This document shows, in pieces, positions 34,094 to 43,219 of a DNA stretch of 64,000 bases. A program made the translations under genes and the position numbers. This stretch comes from Maribacter stanieri. GTDB taxonomy: Bacteria; Bacteroidota; Bacteroidia; Flavobacteriales; Flavobacteriaceae. The notes below the pieces were generated by a model that did not search any database, was not told the origin of the DNA, and worked only from the letters and a program-made list of their open reading frames with translations. The stretch lies in assembly GCF_900112245.1 (NCBI RefSeq), contig NZ_FOYX01000002.1:682001-746000 (forward strand), in the 5' to 3' direction. The stretch's first letter is position 1; the number at the start of each line of letters is the position of its first letter.

Positions 34094-37000
34094 TTAAAAA
34101 GAAAAGCCTAGTGCGAAGACTACACGCCCCCCATCTACACTATTAAAATATCCCAGATTCAGCGTAAATGCTTCAGCCCCTATAAGCCAAGCTGACGCAC
34201 CTACCGAATTATGCCATTTATTAGAAGTGTCATCTTCAACCCAAACCCTACCATAATCGAAACTACCAGTAAGTCCAAATCTAAACGGCACAAGGCTAGT
34301 TCTTAACCCTCCTAAAGGAAACCTTAAATCTGTATTCTGATAAAAAGATTGTTTTCCCGTAAATCTTTCATTTCTAAATCCTCTTAAACTTTTGATACCA
34401 CCAATAGTTGCTGCATGATAGAACTCAAAATCATCACCAATCAATGCTTCACCTGCAATCTTGGTTGCAAAAACGATACTTCCGCTTTTGGTTAATTTAT
34501 GATCAATGACCAATTGTGGTTGTATGTATGCAAAACTATTATCTGCGTCGGTATTATCTATATTCGTTTTATAACCTATAGTCAAACCTGCATCTAGTCC
34601 TAAAGTAGGGAAAGCGGCACTGTTTTTATTTTTGAAATTATAAGCAGTTTCTACACCTGCATAGGTTTGCCCATCAAAAATTGTATTAGTCTGTGGTAGT
34701 TGTGCTACAAAACGATCCTCTGTATTATCAACCTCAAAAGATTCTATTAAAGGTTTAAAATAGAAAGAACCTCCGTTAATACCTTCCCATTGCAATGACA
34801 CTGCTGCTTTAAATTTACTAATTCTAATTCTATTAAAATCTAAATCTTCCTCATCAGCATCATAGAGCGTTTCATTTCCAAAACCGAAGAAATTCTCTGA
34901 AAAACTAGGACTTGTATATAAACCTTCTAAACCAAAATTCCAGTTATGAAATATATTTGAGAATTCACCTTTATACGACAAATCGAAACCTGACGTACTG
35001 GTATAATATGCTGCATTGATACTGTGTTTATACGTAAATGGATTGCGTTGTAAACTATATGATGTATGATTGCTTATCACTCCTAATTTCACTCCGTCAT
35101 CCGGATTAAATGCTATGATAGGCAACAACTGATTAAAATTATATTTTACTTTTTTATGATCGTAATTATTTAATTCATAATCATTTACCAACCATTTTTT
35201 AGATCTTTTATTTACAATGGTATTCTCCTTATCCTTGTAATCGTATAATTTTACTTTTCGAGTATTCTTAAAATCGTAAGTATCATTTTTCTTCCCTCCT
35301 ACTATTTTAACTTTTATAGGATGATCTCCTTCTCCTTCTACCGTAAAAGTATCTTTACCATCTAACCCGAAGAGCCAAATTTCTTTGGTAATTTCGTTTG
35401 AAAATGTATGATTCAATAGACCTAAATCTTTACGGTCTATTTTTACCGAAGTCTTTCCATCAGCTAGCCTTGTTATTGTAAAATCATCTGCTTTTTGTGT
35501 TCCAGTAACTACTTGAAATTTATTCAAATGAAGGTAATACGCTTTTGAAATCTTTTTAAGATTATCTCGTCTGCCTTTTAATTTCTGCTTTATATCATCG
35601 ATAACAGGTCCTTTTATTTCTTCGGGAATTGCTTCAAAAGCATTTTCAATATCAGCATCTGATAGTTCTTTTTGAATATGATCAGTTTGCTTCTCCCATT
35701 CTTCCCATCCAGAGGCATGAATAAAAGTTAAGTCTAAATGATACGGAGACGTTGCAAACCATTTTACACTTCTAAGGTCTTCATCATAAGTTTGCATTTT
35801 ACGCAACCCTGGTATTACTCTTGTTAGAAAACTGATTAAAGTACCGTCGTATTTTGAAAATGCTTGATCCCTGTCTCTAGGTATTGGACTGCAATACTCC
35901 GTTCCGTCTTCATTTTTATAAAGCGCCCAGCGCCATTGGTCTTCATGACGGTCCCAATCTCCCAAAAGCATATCGAATATTCTTGCACGGATATAAGAAG
36001 GCTCATCTACTACCGATTTACCCGATCTGTTTATTTCCTGTAAAACATCAGCGGTACTTAATATTTTCAACGGTTTCCCAAAACTCTCTGCTTCTATTTG
36101 TGTGTCGCCCACATGCTCTTCAATCATGTATAACTCATCGCCAAACTCGTCATTATAAACACCTAGGGTTTCTTGTTTAGGAATGTAATATAAAATAGGA
36201 TTGGTATGATTGACACTAACCGCATCAGACAACTCACCTATAACAAAAGGAGTATATGGGTTTGAAGTTGTATAAAAATCGGCTAAAAATTTATCTACGG
36301 TTGTACCGTCTAAAACATCGCCAATATAAGTTTCTTGAAAAGCATTCGCTTGTAAGAACTTTATGGTACTCTTTTTTAAAGCGCGCATAACATACTGCTT
36401 ACCCCCTTTATCTTCTAATCTAAGTGATTTTGATTGTTGCCCTCCTCCTCGTTTCAAAGGAGTTAAACCGCCCATCAAAGTATCTAAGAAAACAACTGGC
36501 GCATCAACTTCTTTACCATAGAAATTACGATAATGTTCACCCCAAAGCGCTTTATAGAATCCACTTTTAGTAGCAGCTTCTTTAGTATAAATAGCCGCTG
36601 ATTTAGTTGTTCCTAGATTTTTATCGAAGTTGTACACTTCTAAATCTTCAGTTTCGCTCTTTAGAACCGTCGTCTTAAAAATCTCATTAAAAGTGCCGTT
36701 TTCTAAAGCATAGTATTTTGCTAATACACTACCGTTAGTAGTAATATCTAGACGTACATAACCCTTTTTTGCAATAGAAAAATCATCTTTTTCTCCATTT
36801 TTTACTGCTTCAAGTTTACCGGCTGCTCCACTTATAATTTGAGGTACATTACCTTTTATATACTGTAAATTTTCACTTTGACCTGATAAAAAGATAACGT
36901 TATCTGCACCGACGGCAATTGTCTTTAATCTGTTTCTAAGTGATCGGTATTGCTTATTTTGAAATTCTTGTGTAGAGAATCCGCCAATATTACTAAGAAA

Positions 37001-37600
37001 ACCTTGTTTACTATATGTTTTTGTTGGGTGATGTATTGCAACAAAAACGATTTTGCCTTGTGCTTTTTTTATGCGATTTTCAAATTCCAAAAAGAATAAA
37101 GTTCTATTCTGTATTTCAGATTCTTCATTAATATAAATGTGATCGTCCCAGTTTTCTAAAAACCATTGAGAATCTACCGTAATCAATTCTACGTTTTCTC
37201 CCAAATCTTGATGCTTAATAGGTTCTGCATCATCAGGTGAAAATTTGGCTTGGCTATTTTTCTGGATATACTTTTCAATATCAGAAACACTTTTATACCC
37301 ATTTACCCACTCTTTATTACCAGGAATAAAAATGACATCATTTCCTAAATTTGATAATATAGACAACTGCTTATCCAATGATTTTTCTATTTCAGTTTTA
37401 GGTGCAGCGTTTCCTAATATTAATACGGTAGGCTTATTTACTAATTGCGATTTTTTTGAAATCTCAGTGAGCACTTCAGTATCAGAAACATTCCATGTGT
37501 TGGCTGTAACATAAATGGACTGCTCTATTTCTTGAGAATAAACAGTACTCGTAACTAATACTAAAAGGAAGATTAGGAGAAAATGGGTGAACTTTTTCAT
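34094..37600 (-). CDS. Surface protein: degenerate metallophosphoesterase, kinase-like domain and Omp85-type beta-barrel
   Basis: The 1168-residue protein has a signal peptide (residues 1-22, VYSQ). Residues about 25-310 follow the calcineurin-like phosphoesterase plan, but metal ligands are lost: GNKEW at 94-98 where GNHDW is expected, and GQSE at 240-243 where GHxH is expected. The HHP at 190-192 remains. Residues about 370-690 look like an atypical kinase fold: RGGGQQSKSLRL (384-395), YVMRALKK (403-410), LLGDWDRHEDQW (545-556) and IPRDRDQAF (573-581), similar in style to HipA/CotH/FAM20 active sites. The last 350 residues form a BamA/TamA-like barrel ending in Phe. It follows the Crp gene by 10 bases. 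Confidence 0.78.
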   Translation of the reverse strand: MKKFTHFLLIFLLVLVTSTVYSQEIEQSIYVTANTWNVSDTEVLTEISKKSQLVNKPTVLILGNAAPKTEIEKSLDKQLSILSNLGNDVIFIPGNKEWVNGYKSVSDIEKYIQKNSQAKFSPDDAEPIKHQDLGENVELITVDSQWFLENWDDHIYINEESEIQNRTLFFLEFENRIKKAQGKIVFVAIHHPTKTYSKQGFLSNIGGFSTQEFQNKQYRSLRNRLKTIAVGADNVIFLSGQSENLQYIKGNVPQIISGAAGKLEAVKNGEKDDFSIAKKGYVRLDITTNGSVLAKYYALENGTFNEIFKTTVLKSETEDLEVYNFDKNLGTTKSAAIYTKEAATKSGFYKALWGEHYRNFYGKEVDAPVVFLDTLMGGLTPLKRGGGQQSKSLRLEDKGGKQYVMRALKKSTIKFLQANAFQETYIGDVLDGTTVDKFLADFYTTSNPYTPFVIGELSDAVSVNHTNPILYYIPKQETLGVYNDEFGDELYMIEEHVGDTQIEAESFGKPLKILSTADVLQEINRSGKSVVDEPSYIRARIFDMLLGDWDRHEDQWRWALYKNEDGTEYCSPIPRDRDQAFSKYDGTLISFLTRVIPGLRKMQTYDEDLRSVKWFATSPYHLDLTFIHASGWEEWEKQTDHIQKELSDADIENAFEAIPEEIKGPVIDDIKQKLKGRRDNLKKISKAYYLHLNKFQVVTGTQKADDFTITRLADGKTSVKIDRKDLGLLNHTFSNEITKEIWLFGLDGKDTFTVEGEGDHPIKVKIVGGKKNDTYDFKNTRKVKLYDYKDKENTIVNKRSKKWLVNDYELNNYDHKKVKYNFNQLLPIIAFNPDDGVKLGVISNHTSYSLQRNPFTYKHSINAAYYTSTSGFDLSYKGEFSNIFHNWNFGLEGLYTSPSFSENFFGFGNETLYDADEEDLDFNRIRISKFKAAVSLQWEGINGGSFYFKPLIESFEVDNTEDRFVAQLPQTNTIFDGQTYAGVETAYNFKNKNSAAFPTLGLDAGLTIGYKTNIDNTDADNSFAYIQPQLVIDHKLTKSGSIVFATKIAGEALIGDDFEFYHAATIGGIKSLRGFRNERFTGKQSFYQNTDLRFPLGGLRTSLVPFRFGLTGSFDYGRVWVEDDTSNKWHNSVGASAWLIGAEAFTLNLGYFNSVDGGRVVFALGFSF

Positions 37601-37610
37601 TACAGTTGGT

Positions 37611-38291
37611 TTACTTAGTGTTTGTACTTAAAGTGGTTTGTGAATATGATATAAATTTTGAATCATAATCAATGACGTTGTCTTTACGCATTGTACTTAA
37701 TACGTTATTGACCGTCTGTCTAGAAGTGTTGGTTAAGTTGGCAATATCTTTATGAGAAAGAAGATTCTTTGCCACTACCCTTTCCTTATTACTTTCACCG
37801 AACTCTTCTATGTAAGCTTTAATAAATTCAGAGATTCTTGTCTTACTGTCTTTGTATAACAGGTCTTGAAGTCTTGTCTCTAATTTTCTAATGCGCAGAC
37901 CATATATTTTTAGCAAGCCATTTTTTAAAGATTTATGTTCTTCCATCAAATCTTCCATCATATCAGATTCGATATAACAAATAACAACGTCTTCTAGAGC
38001 TATGGCAACCTCTTTAGAGGAGCTATCTTTATCATAAATGGATAATTCTCCAAAAATATTTCCCTTCTTAACGACATACTTTACAATGTCACTTTCTGAG
38101 TCCATAATTTTAACAGATCCATTTTTCAAAAAGAAAATGCATTTTCTATCTCGTGCTCCTATTTCAATGATACTGCCTTTATCTACATGATCCATTTCTA
38201 AAAAATCACATAGTTTCATCATAGAAGGCATCCCTAACTTTTTAAAAAGGCTAAATCCTTCTAGGAACCAATATTTAGTTATTGCTTTCAA
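37611..38291 (-). CDS. Crp/Fnr-family transcriptional regulator
   Basis: This 226-residue protein has an N-terminal cyclic-nucleotide-binding-type beta-roll (FFLKNGSVKIM, GNIFGELSIYDKDSSSKEVA), a dimerisation helix (about 115-145) and a C-terminal winged helix (LLSHKDIANLTNTSRQTVNNV). In the phosphate-binding cassette the Arg of the classical PRAA motif is not present (SSKEVA instead), so binding of cAMP by the standard mode is doubtful. No Fe-S cysteine set like that of Fnr is visible. It is the first gene of the eight-gene operon and likely controls it, possibly through its own promoter. Confidence 0.88.
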   Translation of the reverse strand: MKAITKYWFLEGFSLFKKLGMPSMMKLCDFLEMDHVDKGSIIEIGARDRKCIFFLKNGSVKIMDSESDIVKYVVKKGNIFGELSIYDKDSSSKEVAIALEDVVICYIESDMMEDLMEEHKSLKNGLLKIYGLRIRKLETRLQDLLYKDSKTRISEFIKAYIEEFGESNKERVVAKNLLSHKDIANLTNTSRQTVNNVLSTMRKDNVIDYDSKFISYSQTTLSTNTK

Positions 38292-38621
38292 ATTATAATT
38301 TTAACAGAAACCAATATTACTGATTATCAATTGTATACAGAAGCTATAAATTTAACAGAGTTACTTCATACGACAGTTGAATAGATTTTATGGAGCTGCA
38401 AATGCAAAAGATATTACCTAATCAATAATGCTCCTAAATCTTTTTAAAATTGGTCGGTTTTAACATTCAGTCGTATTATTATCCTAATCTTTCATAATTA
38501 TTTTAACATTCCCCTAAAAAATATCTTTCATGTTCAAAAAACACTAGCCCTAAAATTGTATATAAATGACGTAATTTGCACCCCCATTTACTCAATAATA
38601 TATTATTAGAATTATAGAAAT
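38292..38621. other. Divergent intergenic region between the Crp gene and guanine deaminase gene
   Basis: These 330 AT-rich bases should contain the promoters of the Crp-led operon (minus) and of guaD (plus). I find no ORF, no palindrome matching a standard Crp site and no perfect -7 box. A near match TAATTTG (one base short of TAnnTTTG) is at about 38571-38577, ahead of guaD. Confidence 0.5.
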
Positions 38622-39098
38622 ATGACGAAAGATCACGAGTTTTTTATGAGAAGAGCCATTGAAATGGCCGCAAAAGGAATGAACTCTAATGCAGGTGGCC
38701 CTTTTGGTGCTGTAGTTGTAAAAGACGGAGAAATTATTGCCGAAGGTCATAATAAAGTAACCTCTACAAATGATCCTACTGCACACGCAGAAATGGTTGT
38801 TATACGAGATGCCTGTAAAAAATTAAGTACTTTTCAACTTACTGATTGCATTATTTACACCTCTTGCGAACCTTGCCCTATGTGTTTTGGTGCCATTTAT
38901 TGGGCTAGACCAAAAGCAGTTTATTATGGTTGTGATAAAGCAGATGCAAAAGCGATAGATTTTGATGACCAGTTTATTTATGACGAATTGGAAGTGGACA
39001 TGCAAGACAGACAAATTCACTTTAAACAAATGTTACAAGAAGAAGCTGTTGAAGTTTTTAATAACTGGGCATCTAAAAACGACAAAACAAGATATTAG
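38622..39098 (+). CDS. guaD: Guanine deaminase (cytidine-deaminase-fold, GuaD type)
   Basis: The 158-residue enzyme converts guanine to xanthine and ammonia. It shows the zinc motifs PTAHAEMVVIRDAC (His ligand and catalytic Glu) and TSCEPCPMCFGAIYWARP (two Cys ligands). The sequence AMGG-like start NAGGPFGAVVVKDGEI and the tail EVFNNWASKNDKTRY closely resemble Bacillus subtilis GuaD, which distinguishes it from tRNA adenosine deaminase TadA. It is a single-gene unit ended by a strong hairpin. Confidence 0.88.
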   Translation: MTKDHEFFMRRAIEMAAKGMNSNAGGPFGAVVVKDGEIIAEGHNKVTSTNDPTAHAEMVVIRDACKKLSTFQLTDCIIYTSCEPCPMCFGAIYWARPKAVYYGCDKADAKAIDFDDQFIYDELEVDMQDRQIHFKQMLQEEAVEVFNNWASKNDKTRY

Positions 39099-39144
39099 GA
39101 TGTAAATACATAAAGTTTTAGACTTTGTGTAATGTTTATTTTTT

Positions 39145-39189
39145 AAAGATTAGGGCGAAAACAACAATGTTGTTTTCGCCCTAATCTTT
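39145..39189 (+). terminator. Intrinsic terminator after guaD
   Basis: A perfect 21-bp stem (arms 39145-39165 and 39169-39189, core TTAGGGCGAAAACAAC) with a 3-base loop is followed by TTTT. It lies 46 bases after the guaD stop and 98 bases before the AraC gene. Confidence 0.85.
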
Positions 39190-39286
39190 TGTATATAAGT
39201 ACAAACAATCTGCTTAAACGCTCATTCTAATATTAGATATTTTTTATACATTCAATATAGTTCGTATTTTGTACTAAATTCATGAA

Positions 39287-40156
39287 ATGAAACTTCATTT
39301 ACTAGATAGGTCAAGTACAGGAAATACTTCAATTACTGTATCTCAAAATAATTATAAGAACTTTTTAAAGGTTTGGCATTTTCATGAAGAATTAGAATTG
39401 GTCTACATTATAAAGAGTACCGGAACCAGATTTGTAGGTGATAGCATTGAAAAATTTCAATCTGGTGAAGTAATATTAATAGGTAAAAACGTACCACATA
39501 TGTGGTTAAATGACGAGGCATATTTCGAAGAAAATTCAAGTCTTACCGCTCAGGCGGTGTCAGTGCATTTCAAAGATAACTTTGTAGGCAAAGAGTTTTT
39601 GTCATTGCCAGAAATGCAACCTATATCTCATCTTTTAAAAAAAGCGGCCCAAGGAATTAAATTTAACAACGTTACTGATAATATAAAAAATGAGTTACTT
39701 AATTTAAGTAGTCTTAATCCTGCTATCAAAATAACAAGAATAATTGAAATTTTAAGTAAACTAGAACAGACGCAACATTACACTTTATTATCTAGTAACG
39801 GTTTCATCAATACTTTTCATCAAACGGAAAACAAAAGACTAAATACTATATATGAATACGTTTATCAAAACTTTCATACCCCTATAAGTTCTAAAGACGT
39901 TGCTGAATTAGCCAATATGAACGCTTCTGCATTCAGTAGGTTTTTCAAAACCATACATCGTAAACCATTTACTAGATTTTTAAATGAAATACGAATTGGC
40001 TTTGCATGTAAAATGTTATTGGAAAACAAAGAGAGTATTACATCAATTGCTTATGCATGTGGTTTTGGAAATATTTCCAATTTCAATAGACAGTTTAGAA
40101 TTATAAAAAATGAATCTCCTTCCTCCTTTTTAAGCCAACATAAAAAACATTTATAA
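39287..40156 (+). CDS. AraC-family transcriptional regulator of the fucose operon (probable)
   Basis: This 289-residue regulator has an N-terminal cupin sensor (FHEELELVYIIKSTGTRF, GEVILIGKNVPHMW) and a C-terminal double helix-turn-helix (SSKDVAELANMNASAFSRFF, then ITSIAYACGFGNISNFNRQF). The cupin type usually binds a sugar or related small molecule. It is on the same strand directly before the L-fucose genes, so it probably activates them in response to fucose or an intermediate. The inducer is inferred from the context only. Confidence 0.88.
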   Translation: MKLHLLDRSSTGNTSITVSQNNYKNFLKVWHFHEELELVYIIKSTGTRFVGDSIEKFQSGEVILIGKNVPHMWLNDEAYFEENSSLTAQAVSVHFKDNFVGKEFLSLPEMQPISHLLKKAAQGIKFNNVTDNIKNELLNLSSLNPAIKITRIIEILSKLEQTQHYTLLSSNGFINTFHQTENKRLNTIYEYVYQNFHTPISSKDVAELANMNASAFSRFFKTIHRKPFTRFLNEIRIGFACKMLLENKESITSIAYACGFGNISNFNRQFRIIKNESPSSFLSQHKKHL

Positions 40157-40243
40157 TCATAATGCAAAAAAAGTATCGAATTTGGTATTTTATTAGGTGG
40201 TTTTAAGGTGTTAGTTGAGATATTTTTGATTAAAACTAAATCA

Positions 40244-41566
40244 ATGTCAAATTCTATCATAATTACTGATGTAATAGCGAGGGACATCCGTTTTCCTACA
40301 AGCAAATCTTTAGATGGTTCAGATGCTATGAACCCAGATCCAGATTATAGTGCTGCATATGTCATTTTAAAAACAAATGCCCCTGAAGGCTATGAAGGTC
40401 ATGGACTCACCTTTACTATAGGTAGAGGTAACGAACTTTGCACCCAAGCCATAAAGTCTCTTTCTCATCTGGTTATTGGTAAATCTTTAGAAAGTTTCAC
40501 TGCAAACATGGGAGCTTTTTGGAAAATGATTACCGGTGATAGCCAATTAAGATGGTTAGGTCCAGAAAAAGGGGTAATCCATTTAGCTACTGGCGCTATT
40601 GTAAATGCTGTTTGGGACTTATATGCCAAAGTCGAAAAGAAACCACTTTGGAAACTTTTAGCAGACATGACCTCTACGGAACTGGTTTCATGTATTGACT
40701 TTACATACATTACCGATGCCATTACACCACAAGAAGCCTTAGAAATGTTATCTAAAAAAGAGGCTACTAAACGAGAACGCATTGCTCATTTAGAAGAAAA
40801 AGGGTATCCGGCTTACACTACCTCTGCCGGTTGGTTAGGTTATTCTGATGATAAAATGAGACGTCTTTGTAAAGAGGCAAAGGAAAGTGGTTTTAAGCAT
40901 ATGAAAATTAAGGTGGGATCAGATCTTAAGGATGATATGAGACGCGCCGCAATTATTCGTGAAGAAATTGGCGATGATTTAAAGCTTATGATGGATGCCA
41001 ATCAAAAATGGGATGTTGATGAAGCCATTACCAATATGGAATCACTTAAAAAATTTAACCCTTGGTGGATTGAAGAGCCTACAAGTCCTGATGATATTTT
41101 AGGACATGCTAAAATTGCCAAGGCAGTAAAACCAATTGAGGTTGCTACTGGCGAACATTGTCAAAACAGAGTTATCTTTAAGCAACTAATGCAAGCAGGT
41201 GCTATTGGTATCTGTCAAATAGATAGCTGCAGAGTTGGTGGGGTAAATGAAATTTTAGCCATTTTATTAATGGCCGCTAAATTCAATATTCCTGTTTGTC
41301 CACATGCGGGCGGTGTTGGTCTTTGTGAATATGTTCAACATTTATCCATGATAGATTATATAGCTATCAGTGGAACTATGGAAAATAGAATAATTGAATA
41401 TGTAGATCATTTACATGAACATTTTTACGACCCTGTTGTTATAAAAAATGGAGCTTATATGCCTCCAAAATTACCAGGTTATAGTATTACAATGAAAGAA
41501 GATTCTTTAGATACCTATACTTTTCCCGATGGTGAATTTTGGAAAAAAGAATTACAGAATATTTAA
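40244..41566 (+). CDS. L-fuconate dehydratase (enolase superfamily)
   Basis: The 440-residue enzyme should remove water from L-fuconate to give 2-keto-3-deoxy-L-fuconate. The start DVIARDIRFPTSKSLDGSDA with NPDPDYSAAYV is diagnostic of fuconate dehydratases. The active site is visible: FKHMKIKVGSD (Lys base), LMMDANQKWD, WIEEPTSPDD and EVATGEHCQN (metal ligands), and CPHAGGVGLCE (His base). I use the ATG at 40244 and not the upstream in-frame GTG at 40208. It begins 87 bases after the AraC gene and leads the pathway operon. Confidence 0.93.
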   Translation: MSNSIIITDVIARDIRFPTSKSLDGSDAMNPDPDYSAAYVILKTNAPEGYEGHGLTFTIGRGNELCTQAIKSLSHLVIGKSLESFTANMGAFWKMITGDSQLRWLGPEKGVIHLATGAIVNAVWDLYAKVEKKPLWKLLADMTSTELVSCIDFTYITDAITPQEALEMLSKKEATKRERIAHLEEKGYPAYTTSAGWLGYSDDKMRRLCKEAKESGFKHMKIKVGSDLKDDMRRAAIIREEIGDDLKLMMDANQKWDVDEAITNMESLKKFNPWWIEEPTSPDDILGHAKIAKAVKPIEVATGEHCQNRVIFKQLMQAGAIGICQIDSCRVGGVNEILAILLMAAKFNIPVCPHAGGVGLCEYVQHLSMIDYIAISGTMENRIIEYVDHLHEHFYDPVVIKNGAYMPPKLPGYSITMKEDSLDTYTFPDGEFWKKELQNI

Positions 41567-41577
41567 ATATAATATAC

Positions 41578-42351
41578 ATGAAGTTTAACCTAAAAGGCAA
41601 AAATGTAATTATTACTGGCGGCGGTAGCGGCATAGGAAAGGCTATTTCTACCACTTTTGCCGCACAGGGCGCTACAGTTCATATTTTAGAACTAAACGCG
41701 GATAATGCAGAAAGTACCGTCAACGTAATTAAAGAAGAAGGTGGTAACGCTTTTGCCTATAATTGTAACGTAGTCGAGCAAAAACAAGTTACCAATATCA
41801 TAGATAAAATTACAGCTAAGCATAACGTATCTATTTTAATCAACAACGCGGGGATTGCTCATGTTGGAAATATTGAAAAAACGACAGAAGCAGATTTAGA
41901 TCGCATATATGAAGTAAATGTAAAAGGTCCTTATAATTGTATGTATGCCTTAATACCAAAGATGAAAGAAAATGGTGGCGTTATTATCAACATGGCATCA
42001 ATTGCTTCAAGCGTAGGTATAGATGATCGTTTTGCATACTCTATGAGTAAAGGAGCTATGCTTACCATGACGTATTCTGTTGCGAAGGATTATGTTAAGG
42101 ATGGTATTCGTTGCAACAGTATTTCCCCTGCTAGAATACACACTCCCTTTGTTGACGGATTTATAAAAAACAACTATCCTGGGCAAGAAGAAGAAATGTT
42201 CGATAAATTATCGGCAACCCAACCAATTGGCAGAATGGGTAAACCCCAAGAAGTAGCTGACCTAGCCCTTTACCTGTGTTCTGACGAGGCTTCATTTATT
42301 ACAGGAACAGATTTCCCAATTGATGGGGGATTCATAAAACTTAACGGATAA
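41578..42351 (+). CDS. SDR oxidoreductase, probable 2-keto-3-deoxy-L-fuconate dehydrogenase
   Basis: This is a 257-residue short-chain dehydrogenase with the NAD motif TGGGSGIGKAI, NNAGIAHVG, and the catalytic FAYSMSKGA (Tyr-x3-Lys). Enzymes of this pathway oxidise 2-keto-3-deoxy-L-fuconate to the 2,4-diketo acid with NAD+. The assignment rests on family membership and on its position between fuconate dehydratase and the FAH-type hydrolase. The start is the ATG at 41578 (MKFNLKGKNVIITGG), 11 bases after the preceding stop. Confidence 0.88.
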   Translation: MKFNLKGKNVIITGGGSGIGKAISTTFAAQGATVHILELNADNAESTVNVIKEEGGNAFAYNCNVVEQKQVTNIIDKITAKHNVSILINNAGIAHVGNIEKTTEADLDRIYEVNVKGPYNCMYALIPKMKENGGVIINMASIASSVGIDDRFAYSMSKGAMLTMTYSVAKDYVKDGIRCNSISPARIHTPFVDGFIKNNYPGQEEEMFDKLSATQPIGRMGKPQEVADLALYLCSDEASFITGTDFPIDGGFIKLNG

Positions 42352-42361
42352 AATATATAGC

Positions 42362-43219
42362 ATGAAATTAATACGATTTGGAACAATAGAGAATGAAAAA
42401 CCAGGTGTAATCCTTGAAAATGGAGAATGGGTAGATACTTCTAGTTTTGGAGAAGATTATGATGAACAATTTTTTAATAACGATGGCTTAAGCCGACTAA
42501 AATCTTGGCTTGATGAAAAAGCAGAAAATCTACCAAAAATAGACAAGAGCACACGCTTGGCTCCTCCCCTTAAAAAACCTTCTAAAATTGTTTGTGTTGG
42601 TTTAAATTACGCAAAGCATGCAGCAGAAAGTGGAATGAAAGTACCAACCGAACCTGTTTTATTTTTTAAGGCCACTTCTGCCATTGTAGGTCCTAATGAC
42701 GATGTAATTATTCCTAAAAACAGTAAAAAAACCGATTGGGAAGTAGAGCTAGCAGTAGTAATAGGTAAAAAAGCCAGTTATGTAGAAGAAGCGGATGCCA
42801 TGGATTATGTTGCAGGTTATATGCTGCATAATGATTATAGTGAAAGAGAATTTCAATTAGAAAAAGAGGGACAATGGGTAAAAGGAAAAAGCTGTGACAC
42901 ATTTGCTCCTATTGGTCCATTTTTAGCTACTAAAGATGAAGTTGCTAATCCACATAACTTAGATCTATGGCTAAAAGTAAATGGTGAATTATTACAGAAT
43001 AGCAATACTGAAGATTTAGTTTTCAATGTGCCTGAATTGGTTAGTTATATTAGTCAATACATGACACTTTTGCCAGGTGACATCATATCAACAGGAACAC
43101 CCTTTGGTGTAGGCTTAGGATTCAACCCTCCAAGATATTTAAACCCTGGTGACGTGGTTGAATTAGGTATAGAAAAACTAGGTAGTTCTAAACAAGTAGC
43201 CAAGGCATATACAAAATGA
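42362..43219 (+). CDS. Fumarylacetoacetate-hydrolase-family protein, probable 2,4-diketo-3-deoxy-L-fuconate hydrolase
   Basis: The 285-residue FAH-fold enzyme has VCVGLNYAKHAAESG, PVLFFKATSAIVG, the metal-ligand segment DWEVELAVVIGKKA, and GDIISTGTPFGVGLG. Members next to fuconate genes split 2,4-diketo-3-deoxy-L-fuconate into pyruvate and L-lactate. Its last four bases overlap the start of the lactonase gene (ATGA), so translation is coupled. Other FAH substrates, for example from other sugar acids, are possible but less likely given the neighbours. Confidence 0.9.
   Translation: MKLIRFGTIENEKPGVILENGEWVDTSSFGEDYDEQFFNNDGLSRLKSWLDEKAENLPKIDKSTRLAPPLKKPSKIVCVGLNYAKHAAESGMKVPTEPVLFFKATSAIVGPNDDVIIPKNSKKTDWEVELAVVIGKKASYVEEADAMDYVAGYMLHNDYSEREFQLEKEGQWVKGKSCDTFAPIGPFLATKDEVANPHNLDLWLKVNGELLQNSNTEDLVFNVPELVSYISQYMTLLPGDIISTGTPFGVGLGFNPPRYLNPGDVVELGIEKLGSSKQVAKAYTK

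Noticed and set aside
40221..40228. TATTTTTG before fuconate dehydratase as a promoter
   Set aside because: It matches the -7 consensus but lies only 15 bases before the ATG and no TTG is at the proper distance, so it was not called.
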